Counted from the first letter of the stretch, positions 8,701 through 16,401 are shown. The stretch is 64,000 nt of DNA from Neisseria sicca 4320 (GCF_000193735.1 NZ_AEPF01000113.1:34755-98754), one strand, 5' to 3'. A program made the numbers and translations. Notes: generated from the sequence alone by a model not told the origin.

Positions 8701-9709
8701 GTTTGCCGACAGCGGCCATATGGTCATCAATGCAGGAGAAGAAATTTTCAATCAATCCCTTACCGACCTGCAACGCGCATGGCAGGAAACCAGCCACGCC
8801 ATTCAACGTCTGCGCGACAACCCTGCCTGCGCCGACAGTGAGTTTGCCCTGATTGGCGACAACGACCGCAGCGCATTGTTTGCCGACGTGAAGTTCGACG
8901 TGAACGAAGACATCGCCGCGCCTTTCGTCAACAGCGGCGCGAAACCCAAAATCGCCATCCTGCGCGAACAGGGCGTGAACGGACAAATCGAAATGGCCGC
9001 CGCCTTCACCCGCGCCGGATTCGATGCTTACGACGTGCATATGTCCGACCTGATGGCAGGCCGCGTCCACCTTGCCGACTTCAAAATGCTGGCGGCGTGC
9101 GGCGGCTTCAGCTACGGCGACGTACTCGGCGCGGGCGAAGGCTGGGCGAAATCCATCCTGTTCCACCCCGCCTTGCGCGACCAGTTCGCCGCCTTCTTCG
9201 CCGACCCGAACACGCTGACATTGGGCGTGTGCAACGGCTGCCAAATGGTCAGCAACCTCGCCGAAATCATCCCCGGCACGGCAGGCTGGCCGAAGTTCAA
9301 ACGCAACCTGAGCGAACAGTTCGAAGCGCGCCTGAGCATGGTTCACGTCCCCCAATCAGCCTCCTTGATCCTGAACGAAATGCAAGGCTCCAGCCTGCCT
9401 GTCGTGGTCAGCCACGGCGAAGGCCGTGCCGACTTCGCGCTTCACGGCGGTAAAATTTCAGACGACCTCGGCATCGCGCTGCAATACGTCGACGGACAAA
9501 ACCAAGTTACCCAAACCTACCCGCTCAACCCCAACGGCTCGCCGCAAGGCATCGCCGGCGTGACCAATGCCGACGGCCGCGTTACCATCATGATGCCCCA
9601 CCCCGAACGCGTGTACCGCGCCGTGCAAATGAGCTGGAAACCGGAAGACTGGACGGAACTGTCCGGCTGGTACCGCCTCTTCGCCGGAGCAAGGAAAGCT
9701 TTGGGTTAA
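5783..9709 (+). CDS. purL: Phosphoribosylformylglycinamidine synthase
   Basis: Large single-chain enzyme of purine synthesis that turns FGAR plus glutamine into FGAM. At 1308 residues it has the N-terminal and linker domains, two AIRS-like ATP-binding halves (VETHNHPTAIAPF near residue 294; SIPVGKDSLSMKT near 775) and a C-terminal glutamine amidotransferase with the nucleophile in LGVCNGCQMV and a His-Glu pair in MMPHPERVYR. The stretch at about 8225-8780 has different base and codon use and an unusual loop (NVQNEYYSSQEW) compared with what I recall of neisserial PurL, suggesting a mosaic allele. Several DUS lie inside the gene. It is monocistronic, ending in a DUS hairpin. Confidence 0.97.
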   Translation: MSVVLPLRGVTALSDFRVEKLLQKAAALGLPEVKLKSEFWYFVGSEKALDAATVEKLQALLAAQSVEQTPEAREGLHLFLVTPRLGTISPWASKATNIAENCGLEGIERIERGMAVWLEGRLNDDEKQQWAALLHDRMTESVLPDFQTASKLFHHLKSETFSTVDVLGGGKEALVKANTEMGLALSADEIDYLVENYQALQRNPSDVELMMFAQANSEHCRHKIFNADFILNGEKQPKSLFGMIRDTHNAHPEGTVVAYKDNSSVIEGAKIERFYPNAAENQGYRFHEEDTHIIMKVETHNHPTAIAPFAGAATGAGGEIRDEGATGKGSRPKAGLTGFTVSNLNIPDLKQPWEQDYGKPEHISSPLDIMIEGPIGGAAFNNEFGRPNLLGYFRTFEEKFDGQVRGYHKPIMIAGGLGSIQAQQTHKDEIPEGALLIQLGGPGMLIGLGGGAASSMNTGTNDASLDFNSVQRGNPEIERRAQEVIDRCWQLGNKNPIISIHDVGAGGLSNAFPELVNDAGRGAVFKLREVPLEEHGLNPLQIWCNESQERYVLSILEKDLDTFRAICERERCPFAVVGTATDDGHLKVRDDLFSNNPVDLPLNVLLGKPPKTTRSDKTVRSSEKPFNAGDINITEAAYRVLRLPTVAAKNFLITIGDRSVGGMTHRDQMVGKYQTPVADCAVTMMGFNTYRGEAMSMGEKPTVALFDAPASGRMCVGEAITNIAAVNIGDIGNIKLSANWMAACGNEGEDEKLYRTVEAVSKACQALDLSIPVGKDSLSMKTVWQDGEEKKSVVSPLSLIISAFAPVQDVRKTVTPVLKDNANSFTILLMIDLGNNKCRMGGSALAQVYNRSGGEAPDIDAGHLKAFYQLIQQLVQEDKLLAYHDRSDGGLFVTLAEMAFASRRGMNLDLLTMVSKNINVQNEYYSSQEWQKFVLTTLFNEELGAVIAVHAADHEYIFNLCEKLNLTLHYLGEFADSGHMVINAGEEIFNQSLTDLQRAWQETSHAIQRLRDNPACADSEFALIGDNDRSALFADVKFDVNEDIAAPFVNSGAKPKIAILREQGVNGQIEMAAAFTRAGFDAYDVHMSDLMAGRVHLADFKMLAACGGFSYGDVLGAGEGWAKSILFHPALRDQFAAFFADPNTLTLGVCNGCQMVSNLAEIIPGTAGWPKFKRNLSEQFEARLSMVHVPQSASLILNEMQGSSLPVVVSHGEGRADFALHGGKISDDLGIALQYVDGQNQVTQTYPLNPNGSPQGIAGVTNADGRVTIMMPHPERVYRAVQMSWKPEDWTELSGWYRLFAGARKALG

Positions 9710-9742
9710 CCGGCAGGCTGATTTGATTCGGCTTTAAAGAAA

Positions 9743-9798
9743 AGGTCGTCTGAAAACGATTTAGCGAAACCTGCTCTATCTGTTTTCAGACGACCTTT
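9743..9798 (+). terminator. DUS hairpin terminating purL (repeat copy 1)
   Basis: AGGTCGTCTGAA and its reverse complement flank a 30-bp loop and are followed by a T-run. The same hairpin, nearly base for base, is repeated at 10958-11012 after the HNH gene. Confidence 0.8.
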
Positions 9799-9800
9799 AT

Positions 9801-9918
9801 ATGTTCTTATATGTTCTTATATGTTCTTATATGTTCTTATATGTTCTTATATGTTCTTATATGTTCTTATATGTTCTTATATGTTCTTATATGTTCTTAT
9901 ATGTTCTTATATGTTCTT
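9801..9918. repeat. Tandem 10-bp repeat array, 11 full copies
   Basis: ATGTTCTTAT is repeated 11 times without error from 9801 to 9910 and is followed by a partial unit. The unit is not a multiple of three, so copy-number change would shift any frame across it. It sits between a DUS hairpin and a NIME repeat, about 200 bp before the HNH gene. In the matching repeat copy at 11012-11030 this position holds only a short non-repeated TTTGCGTCC-like sequence. Confidence 0.97.
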
Positions 9919-9945
9919 TTGCGTATAAAGACCGAGCCGACCGCC

Positions 9946-10048
9946 GTCATTCCCGCGCAGGCGGGAATCCAGACCTCTGTATTTCAGAAATATTTAAAGA
10001 TTACTGTAAATCCAAACTTCTGGATTCCCGCCTACGCGGGAATGACGA
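9946..10048. repeat. dRS3-bounded NIME-type repeat
   Basis: Outer ends are GTCATTCCCGCGCAGGCGGG and its inverted partner CGCGGGAATGACG; the core has ATTTCAGAAATATTTAAAG. Closely matches 11051-11152 on the other side of the HNH gene. Confidence 0.9.
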
Positions 10049-10121
10049 CCTAGATTTTTTGTCCCGAACCTATATATACAAACAAACTTAATTGAATTTA
10101 TAGAAAGATTTGGAGAAGCTT

Positions 10122-10931
10122 ATGTCTGACATAGTAATTTTTGAAGATATGCCAAATGATGCTGCTTTTATTGAATGGCTTAAGAACAACCAAAATGGTT
10201 TTGTACTAAACATAAACAAAAAAGGTAAAGTCTCTCCTATATACCCTAAATTACACAAAGCTAGTTGTAGTAGCTTTCCAATTAAAAAAAAAGACAAAAA
10301 TTGGACAACAAAAGCTTCAGACTATTTCAAAGTTTGCTCAAACTCAATCGAAGAACTTGAACAATGGAGCTGGTCCAAATATCAAAAAGGACTAACTCTA
10401 TGCGGAACCTGTAAGAAAAAAGGATTACTAGTGGCATGGTGCGCAGAAATACCAAATTTTCAGGCCGCTTCTGCCCTATCCTTAAAATCTGATATAGACG
10501 AACTCGAAAAATGTTTAGCATCCAAGACTGACCCAGAAAAGCGAACCGAAATCGAAACTTTGATAAAAGCCCGTCTAGGGCAAGGTAGTTTCCGGCAAAA
10601 CGTACTCGAACAGTATCCGAGCTGCCCTCTAATAGGCCTAGATATCCAGCCTTTACTCATTGCCAGCCATATCAAACCTTGGAGTGTGTGCAATAATAAC
10701 GAACTTTTAGATCCCTTCAATGGTCTGATGCTCGCACCCAATATTGACGCATTATTTGATAAAGGACTGATTACGTTTGATACCGACGGGACGATAAAAA
10801 TCCACCCGACAATCGATCCGGAAAATCAAAAGCGGCTTGGAATTTCTCCCGATATGCAATTAAAAATCGAACCTAAAAGCGAAAAATATTTCGAGTATCA
10901 CCGCAACCACGTTTTCCAAAAAGAAGAATAA
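10122..10931 (+). CDS. HNH endonuclease domain protein
   Basis: Predicted nuclease of 269 residues. The N-terminal 150 residues hold two Cys pairs that may bind metal (including LCGTCKKKG); the C-terminal part is an HNH_2-type domain: QGSFRQNVLEQYPSCPLIG, then LLIASHIKPWSV, then DPFNGLMLAPNIDALFDKGLITF. The first Cys-x-x-x-G turn is slightly degenerate. I start at the ATG at 10122, 7 bp after GGAG, instead of an in-frame TTG at 10110. The gene is clearly AT-richer than purL and pyrC and sits between two copies of one repeat, so it looks acquired. No methyltransferase partner is present. It may be a restriction-like or solitary defence nuclease; function unproven. Confidence 0.8.
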   Translation: MSDIVIFEDMPNDAAFIEWLKNNQNGFVLNINKKGKVSPIYPKLHKASCSSFPIKKKDKNWTTKASDYFKVCSNSIEELEQWSWSKYQKGLTLCGTCKKKGLLVAWCAEIPNFQAASALSLKSDIDELEKCLASKTDPEKRTEIETLIKARLGQGSFRQNVLEQYPSCPLIGLDIQPLLIASHIKPWSVCNNNELLDPFNGLMLAPNIDALFDKGLITFDTDGTIKIHPTIDPENQKRLGISPDMQLKIEPKSEKYFEYHRNHVFQKEE

Positions 10932-10957
10932 ATAGTGTTGAATAGTCCGTTGATTTA

Positions 10958-11012
10958 AGGTCGTCTGAAAACGATTTAGCGAACCCTGCTCTATCTGTTT
11001 TCAGACGACCTT
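10958..11012 (+). terminator. DUS hairpin terminating the HNH gene (repeat copy 2)
   Basis: Same stem and loop as the purL terminator at 9743-9798, with a T-run after the right arm. Confidence 0.8.
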
Positions 11013-11050
11013 TTTGCGTCCTTTTGCGTATAAAGACCAAACCGACCGCC

Positions 11051-11152
11051 ATCATTCCCGCGCAGGCGGGAATCCAGACCTCTGCATTTCAGAAATATTT
11101 AAAGATTTCTGTAAATCTAAACTTTTGGATTCTCACCTACACAGGAATGACG
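11051..11152. repeat. dRS3-bounded NIME-type repeat, decayed right end
   Basis: Copy of the element at 9946-10048, preceded by the same GCGTATAAAGACC stretch. Its right dRS3 end has mutated (TCTCACCTACACAGGAATG). Confidence 0.85.
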
Positions 11153-11190
11153 ATGATTGAGTATTTTCCATTTGAATTCACCATAAAATC

Positions 11191-11222
11191 AAAATGCCTG
11201 CCCCTTTTCGGGCAGGCATTTT
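11191..11222. terminator. Bidirectional hairpin downstream of pyrC
   Basis: AAAATGCCTGCCC pairs with GGGCAGGCATTTT around a short loop, with T-runs on both strands. It lies just past the pyrC stop and can end leftward pyrC transcripts. Confidence 0.8.
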
Positions 11223-11243
11223 CATGCGGTCATGATGTGCGGC

Positions 11244-12278
11244 TCAATATTTGACTGTCCAACCTATCTCGCCGCCTGCGCGCATCGGGACGAGTTCTCC
11301 GTCGCCATATGGAACGCTTGCAGGGACGGTTTGGTTTTGTTTGACGAGGGTGATCGTATCGGTGTTTTCGGGAATGCCGTAGAACCTTGCGCCGTTTTTC
11401 GAGGCGAAGGCTTCGAGTTTGTCCAACGCGCCTGCTTTTTCAAACACTTCGGCGTAAAGCTCGATGGCAGTCATGGCACTGAACATACCGGCGCAGCCGC
11501 AGGCGTTTTCTTTGGCGGACTTGGCGTGCGGCGCGGAGTCGGTGCCGAGGAAGAATTTGTGCGCCTTCTCGCCGGTAACGGCGGCAACCAATGCCTGACG
11601 GTGGGTTTCGCGTTTGAGTACGGGCAGGCAGAAATGATGGGGGCGCACGCCGCCGACCAAGAGGTCGTTGCGGTTGAGCAGGAGGTGTTGCGGGGTCACG
11701 GAGGCGGCAACGTTGTCGCCTGCGTCCAAAACGAGGCGGGCGGCTTCGGCGGTGGTGATGTGTTCGAACACGACTTTGAGATTCGGTACTTGCGCCAAAA
11801 CGGGTTTCATCACGCGCTCGATAAAGGCGGCTTCGCGGTCGAAAATGTCGATTTCGGGGTCGGTTACTTCGCCGTGAACGAGGAACAGGATGCCTTGTTT
11901 TGCCATTTCTTCCAAAACGGGAATGAGTTTGAACAGGTCGGTTACGCCGGAATCGGAATTGGTCGTTGCACCTGCGGGGTAGAGTTTGAAGGCGATGATG
12001 CCGGCGGCTTTGGCTTCGCGCACCAGCTCGGGTGTGGCTTGGTCGGTCAGGTAAAGCGTCATCAACGGCTCAAACGCGCTGCCTTCGGGCAATGCCGCCA
12101 TGATGCGCGCTTTGTAGGCAAGCGCGTCGGCAACGCTGACGACGGGCGGTTTGAGGTTGGGCATGATGACGGCGCGCCCCATCTGGCGGGCGGTATAGGG
12201 GGCAACGGCTTGGAGCGCGTCGCCGTCGCGCAGGTGCAGGTGCATATCGTCGGGGCGGATGATGGTCAGGGTTTGCAT
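11244..12278 (-). CDS. pyrC: Dihydroorotase
   Basis: Zinc enzyme that cyclises N-carbamoyl-aspartate to dihydroorotate in pyrimidine synthesis. The 344-residue class II product has the metal-binding DDMHLHLRDGD near residue 10, the carboxylated-lysine region AFKLYPAGATTNSD near residue 100, and later metal-ligand motifs FLVHGEVTD, FEHITT and LGTDSAPH. Starts at 12278; a lone transcription unit ending in a hairpin. Confidence 0.97.
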   Translation of the reverse strand: MQTLTIIRPDDMHLHLRDGDALQAVAPYTARQMGRAVIMPNLKPPVVSVADALAYKARIMAALPEGSAFEPLMTLYLTDQATPELVREAKAAGIIAFKLYPAGATTNSDSGVTDLFKLIPVLEEMAKQGILFLVHGEVTDPEIDIFDREAAFIERVMKPVLAQVPNLKVVFEHITTAEAARLVLDAGDNVAASVTPQHLLLNRNDLLVGGVRPHHFCLPVLKRETHRQALVAAVTGEKAHKFFLGTDSAPHAKSAKENACGCAGMFSAMTAIELYAEVFEKAGALDKLEAFASKNGARFYGIPENTDTITLVKQNQTVPASVPYGDGELVPMRAGGEIGWTVKY

Positions 12279-12348
12279 GAGTGTTCCTTTTTAGATTTTT
12301 GGGTTTCAGACGACCCCTTGATGTTTCCTTAAAGCTCGTCTGAAAAGG

Positions 12349-12951
12349 CTATTGCACAAGGACAGGCTTGCCGTTGTAGGACTGATGCGTCAGGTAAAAC
12401 ACCGCCTGCACGGGCAACTGGTCGGACGGGGTAGTTTTGACGGTCAACAGGGTTTCTTCCGAGCTGCCCGACGCGCGCCACGCGTAGGACAACTGGCGGA
12501 TCGGAATCGGCGATTCGGAGGCTTGGTCGGTGCGCAATTCGTTGTTCAAGCCACTCGGCGGGTTTTCCACCAATACCATAAACTGCTTGCGTATCAGGGT
12601 TTCGTCCGCACGCGCCGTCTTCACGCTGCAACTGTCGCCGGTCAGGCTCAAATAATAATCCGCGCCGTCCTGCGTTTTCTTCCAAACGGCAAGCGCATCC
12701 GGCTCAATGAAACCTGCGGGCAGCCTGCCGATTTCTTCCGCGTTCAAAGCCGTCAGTTTTTCATTATCGGCAAAAGAGCGCACTTTATCGGCAGCCCCGT
12801 CAAAGGCGACGCAGCCTTGACGGAACAATTCCGCCGCCGCGTTCGCACGATCCGCCATTTGCTCGGGCGGCACTTCCTCCCTGCCGCACGCCGTCAAGAA
12901 AAGGGAGAAAGCGGCAAGCGTCAAAAGCCTTGAAATCGGACGTTTCGCCAT
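12349..12951 (-). CDS. Predicted lipoprotein of unknown function
   Basis: A 200-residue product with a lipoprotein signal peptide: MAKRPISR, a hydrophobic run, then the lipobox LTAC at residues 19-22, so Cys22 would be lipidated and the protein anchored in the envelope. The mature part has further cysteines (QGCVAF, GDSCSV) that might pair, and no domain I can name with confidence. It lies just downstream of tusA on the same strand with 13 bp between them and may share its transcript. A DUS fragment precedes the start. Confidence 0.75.
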   Translation of the reverse strand: MAKRPISRLLTLAAFSLFLTACGREEVPPEQMADRANAAAELFRQGCVAFDGAADKVRSFADNEKLTALNAEEIGRLPAGFIEPDALAVWKKTQDGADYYLSLTGDSCSVKTARADETLIRKQFMVLVENPPSGLNNELRTDQASESPIPIRQLSYAWRASGSSEETLLTVKTTPSDQLPVQAVFYLTHQSYNGKPVLVQ

Positions 12952-12964
12952 TTTCAGACGACCT

Positions 12965-13189
12965 TTATTTGTGTTTCACAACCAGCGTAAACACGCCGTC
13001 TTCTTCGCGCGATTCGAGCAAGACATGCCCGGTCTGGCGGCAGAACGTCTCAAAATCGCCGGGCGCGCCGCCGTCGGTCGCCAACACGGTCAGGACTTCG
13101 CCCGCCTCCATTTGCGCCAAGGCTTTTTTGGTTTTCAAAATCGGCAAAGGGCATCTGAGTCCCTTCAAGTCTAAGGTGTGTGCGTTCAT
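12965..13189 (-). CDS. tusA: TusA family sulfurtransferase
   Basis: Small sulfur carrier that passes persulfide sulfur, in well-studied bacteria towards tRNA thiolation and cofactors. The 74-residue product has the family motif GLRCPLPILKTKKAL at residues 10-24, with the sulfur-carrying cysteine at position 13 in a Cys-Pro-x-Pro setting, and the central GGAPGDFETFCRQTGH. I use the ATG at 13189, which gives the compact family length; an upstream in-frame extension has no homology. Could be one of the TusA-like paralogues. Confidence 0.88.
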   Translation of the reverse strand: MNAHTLDLKGLRCPLPILKTKKALAQMEAGEVLTVLATDGGAPGDFETFCRQTGHVLLESREEDGVFTLVVKHK

Positions 13190-13297
13190 ATTTTCCGATG
13201 TTCCGTTAACAGGATTAACATGAATTATACCGTACTTACTTGCACCCCACCCCGACGAACCCATAAAATAAAGCCGTTTTTCACTTTGGAGCACACC

Positions 13298-13910
13298 ATG
13301 CGCCGTCTCGCCCTCCTGACCCTCTGTCTTGCCACCACGGCAGTCAACGCCGCCGGATTCAGCGAAAAAGATACCCCCTTCAACACACGCTACAAAGAAA
13401 GCCCCGAAGAAGCCGCAGCCCGCGAGTTCGCCGAACAAAAAACCGCGCTCCCGCCGCTGCCCGACACTCAATCCGGCGACTGGTTCGACCTCTACGTCAG
13501 CGAAGACTACGGCAAACAGCCCAAAAATCCTCCTCAGCAGCCTGCAAATCATGCCCTCTCCCGACGGCAGCATCCGCTACATCCTGAATGTGCGTTCCGA
13601 CAAAGGCCATGACAACCTGACCGTCGAAGGCCTCTTCTGCGCCCGCTCTTCCTTCACATACGGCAAAGACAAACGCTCGTCTTATAAAGTGTTCGGCTAC
13701 GGCGACACCGTCAACCGCCGCTGGATCGAGCCGCGCAAAGCCGAATGGAAACCCATAGGCTCGACCTTCAACAAAAACGACGCGATGCGTGCCGTTCTCT
13801 ACCAAGCATTCTGTACCGACGGCGTACCGACCACCACCGAGGGCCTGGTCAAACGCCTCAAAGAACGCGCCGGACGCTACGCGCCGAAAATGGTGCGCCA
13901 CGACAAATAA
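13298..13910 (+). pseudogene. CNP1-like family exported protein, frameshifted
   Basis: A signal peptide (MRRLALLTLCLATTAVNA) opens the frame at 13298, and the reading continues to GKQPKN before passing into a wrong frame that stops at 13612. The remaining protein (SLQIMPSPDGSIRYILNVRS through the C-terminus, stop at 13910) is in the next frame. The switch falls at the A5 run 13523-13527; removing one A restores a single product of about 203 residues that I place in the CNP1-like family of small exported proteins. It may be a true pseudogene, a slipped allele or a sequencing error. It diverges from tusA and ends in a DUS hairpin. Confidence 0.75.
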
Positions 13911-13938
13911 GCCGTTTGACGGTTTCAAACATCAAAAA

Positions 13939-13967
13939 AGGTCGTCTGAAATATTTTCAGACGACCT
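13939..13967. terminator. Paired DUS hairpin between converging genes
   Basis: AGGTCGTCTGAA and TTCAGACGACCT with a 5-base loop between the CNP1-like gene and the convergent tatD gene; serves both strands. Confidence 0.8.
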
Positions 13968-13981
13968 TTGTTCCATTCGAA

Positions 13982-14758
13982 TCAAACACGGATGTCAGGT
14001 ACTTTATTGAATAAACGATAGAAATTGTCGCTGGTGTAAGCAGCAAGCGTTTCTACGGGTTCGCCGCGCAGTTTCGCCACAAACTCGGCGGTGTAACGGA
14101 CATAGGAAGGTTCGTTAGGCTTACCGCGTTTGGGGACCGGGGCGAGGAAGGGGGAGTCGGTTTCGACCAGCATTCGATCCGCAGGGACGTATTGGGCAGC
14201 TTCTTGAATTTGCGGGGCATTTTTGAAGGTAACAATGCCGGAGAAGGAAATGTACAGCCCCAAATCCAAAGCGGCTTTGGCAAAAGCGGTATCTTCGGTG
14301 AAGCAGTGGATAACGCCGGAATTGGTTTGAGCTTCTTTCAGAATCGCCAAAGTATCGGCGGCGGCATCGCGGGTGTGGACAATCACAGGCAAACTGCTTT
14401 CGTTGGCGGCTTGGATGTGTTCGGCGAAGCGGCGGTGCTGCCATGCCAAATCGCCTTTGCACCAGTAATAATCCAAGCCCGTTTCGCCTATGCCGACGAC
14501 TTTCGGGTGTTTTGCCGCTTCAACCATTTCAGCGACGGTAAATTCTTCGGCTTCTTGGCTGTCGGGGTGGACGCCTATGGTGCAGTAAACCTGTTCATTG
14601 GCTTGGGCGATGTCGAAGACTTCGGCGAAACTCTGTTTGCTTACGCTGATGGCAAGTGCCTGTTTGACGCTTTGTTCTTCCATATTGGCGAACACTTCAG
14701 GCAGGCGGTTGCTCAAACCTTCGAAATTGAGATGGCAGTGCGAATCGATTAAATGCAT
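13982..14758 (-). CDS. TatD family metal-dependent deoxyribonuclease/hydrolase
   Basis: Product of 258 residues in the amidohydrolase-fold TatD family. Metal-binding motifs are present: LIDSHCHLNFEG at residues 3-14, GIGETGLDYYW near 90, PVIVHTRDA near 128, GVIHCFT near 155 and LVETDSPFLAP near 205. The family includes 3'-5' DNA exonucleases and the ycfH-type genes near holB. Start taken as ATG 14758; a longer frame to 14818 overlaps the pilZ gene. It is last in a leftward run holB-pilZ-tatD, the classic clustering for this family. Confidence 0.93.
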   Translation of the reverse strand: MHLIDSHCHLNFEGLSNRLPEVFANMEEQSVKQALAISVSKQSFAEVFDIAQANEQVYCTIGVHPDSQEAEEFTVAEMVEAAKHPKVVGIGETGLDYYWCKGDLAWQHRRFAEHIQAANESSLPVIVHTRDAAADTLAILKEAQTNSGVIHCFTEDTAFAKAALDLGLYISFSGIVTFKNAPQIQEAAQYVPADRMLVETDSPFLAPVPKRGKPNEPSYVRYTAEFVAKLRGEPVETLAAYTSDNFYRLFNKVPDIRV

Positions 14759-14762
14759 GATT

Positions 14763-15119
14763 TTAAAGCGTGAAGGTAACGCGGTCGCTGCGCAGTTTCG
14801 GGCCCAGCTCGCCTTCAATCAGGGTTTTCGCCTGAAGGCAGCTCTCGTGTTCGGAAAATGCCAGTCCGACACCTTTAGGACGGTGGGCGGAAGTACGGGC
14901 AGGGTTGATCCAGACGACTTTGGTAGGCAGGAAACGTTTGGGGTAATCGGCGATTTCAACGGCAAGCAGGATGTCTTCGCCCAATGAAAATACGTCTTCG
15001 GTCGGAACGAAAAGTCCGCCGTGTTCGAGAAACGGCATATAGCAGTTGTAGAGCAGAGTCGGGTCTTTAAGCTGCAACGCCATCATTTTCGCCGGAATGT
15101 CTTTATTGTTGTTTACCAT
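14763..15119 (-). CDS. pilZ: PilZ domain protein
   Basis: A 118-residue protein matching type IV pilus PilZ: MALQLKDPTLLYNCYMPFLEHGGLFVPT, then VFSLGEDILLAVEI and KVVWINP. The canonical c-di-GMP-binding RxxxR motif is not seen at the N-terminus, as in other PilZ proteins of pilus type, which instead contact pilus assembly ATPases. It lies between holB and tatD, same strand, 4-bp gap to tatD and 19 bp from holB, so an operon. Expected role: pilus biogenesis. Confidence 0.9.
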   Translation of the reverse strand: MVNNNKDIPAKMMALQLKDPTLLYNCYMPFLEHGGLFVPTEDVFSLGEDILLAVEIADYPKRFLPTKVVWINPARTSAHRPKGVGLAFSEHESCLQAKTLIEGELGPKLRSDRVTFTL

Positions 15120-15138
15120 TTTGTTTTACCTTATCTGA

Positions 15139-16116
15139 TTATTTGTTTTGCCAAAATTCGAGATATTCAGTCAGCAGATACTCAAGCTGCATTTTAACAC
15201 TCAAGGTGTGGTATCCGTAAGGGCTGAGTGCGTTCAGACGACCTGTCAATGCAAACAGGCGGCGCGGGTCGGTTTTGGAAGCCGTCTGCGACAATACCTG
15301 CGCGTAATCGGGGTAATAAAGCGGCGGCATTTGTTGTTGCGCCAAGCCGACATCCAACAGCCATTTCTGCATCCAATCAATGAAGACTGCCAACGGCTGT
15401 TTGTGTTTGTCGAACGCAGCGGCGTAGTCGAGTATCGTTAACAGGCGCGGCGCGGCAAGCAAAGTGAGCAGCTCTTCGCGCAAGTCATCCATTTCGGGCG
15501 CATGGGCAAACAACGGCGCACCACTGTGAAAAGCCAGCAACGATTCCGCATCGTCCACATCCTCTCCACGAAGATACGACAAAGCTTCGTCGCGCGAAGG
15601 TGCGGGCAAAACCATCTGGCGGCAACGGCTTTTAATGGTCGGAAGAAGCTTGTCGCGTGCATGAGTAACCATCAAAAAAACAACATGTTGCGGCGGTTCT
15701 TCCAAAGCTTTAAGCAAGCCGTTTGCCGCCTGCACGTTCATGCTTTCAGCGGGATGCACCAAAACCACCCGCAATCCTCCGCGCACAGCCGTCAGATAAA
15801 TGTTTTCCACAATATCGCGTACGGCATCTATTTTAATCTGCAACAATTTTCGCCCGACCGCACTGTCTTCGGGAATTTCAGGAGTGAGTTCGTAAAAATC
15901 GGGATGGCTGTTTTGCAAAAACAAATGACACGAAGCACATACACCGCAAGGCTGATGATCTTCCCGAGGCGATTCGCACAGCAAAGCCTGTGCCACAAAC
16001 CGCGCAAACGCTGTCTTGCCGGTGTTTTCCTTGCCGGTAAACAGCCAAGCGTTCGGACGGTTTTCCCAATGGTCAGCAAGCTGCCGCCACTGGTTTTGAT
16101 GCCACGGATAAATCAT
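15139..16116 (-). CDS. holB: DNA polymerase III delta prime subunit
   Basis: Clamp-loader subunit, 325 residues from the ATG at 16116 (MIYPWHQNQWRQL). Visible are a P-loop-like LFTGKENTGKTAFARF near residue 27, the zinc module with four cysteines in CESPREDHQPCGVCASCHLF near residue 45, and a sensor region ALEEPPQHVVFLMVTH plus IKSRCR. A longer in-frame start at 16257 would translate through a DUS hairpin (16170-16206) and is unlikely. First gene of holB-pilZ-tatD. Confidence 0.95.
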   Translation of the reverse strand: MIYPWHQNQWRQLADHWENRPNAWLFTGKENTGKTAFARFVAQALLCESPREDHQPCGVCASCHLFLQNSHPDFYELTPEIPEDSAVGRKLLQIKIDAVRDIVENIYLTAVRGGLRVVLVHPAESMNVQAANGLLKALEEPPQHVVFLMVTHARDKLLPTIKSRCRQMVLPAPSRDEALSYLRGEDVDDAESLLAFHSGAPLFAHAPEMDDLREELLTLLAAPRLLTILDYAAAFDKHKQPLAVFIDWMQKWLLDVGLAQQQMPPLYYPDYAQVLSQTASKTDPRRLFALTGRLNALSPYGYHTLSVKMQLEYLLTEYLEFWQNK

Positions 16117-16169
16117 GTCGAAAAGTACAAACGTTTGAACAAAAGCGTGATTATACAGGGAAATGTTAG

Positions 16170-16206
16170 AGGTCGTCTGAAAAGCGGCTTCCGTTTCAGA
16201 CGACCT
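16170..16206. repeat. Paired DUS upstream of holB
   Basis: Inverted AGGTCGTCTGAA copies in the divergent gap between holB and the small membrane-protein gene. It could form a hairpin but lies upstream of both starts, so it is probably an uptake site. It is the last mucosa-dialect DUS before a 2.2-kb stretch without one. Confidence 0.7.
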
Positions 16207-16401
16207 TACCGGATGTGCATCATTTTTAAGCAACATGATTTTTTGTTTGTATATCAATCGTCAAACCAATTTATACACAGGCTGTTCACACAGTTTGCCT
16301 GACAAAATGTGTATCACAACAAAACCCGCACAATACTTTTTTCAAATTTCAAACAACAGCCTGCGCTATAATCCGCCTCATTCACCTTCACCCTTCCAAT
16401 C

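Noticed and set aside
9801..10091. Open frames through the 10-bp array encoding repeated Met-Phe-Leu-Tyr blocks
   Set aside because: They come from the repeat unit alone, continue into a NIME and have no ribosome site; coding is unlikely.
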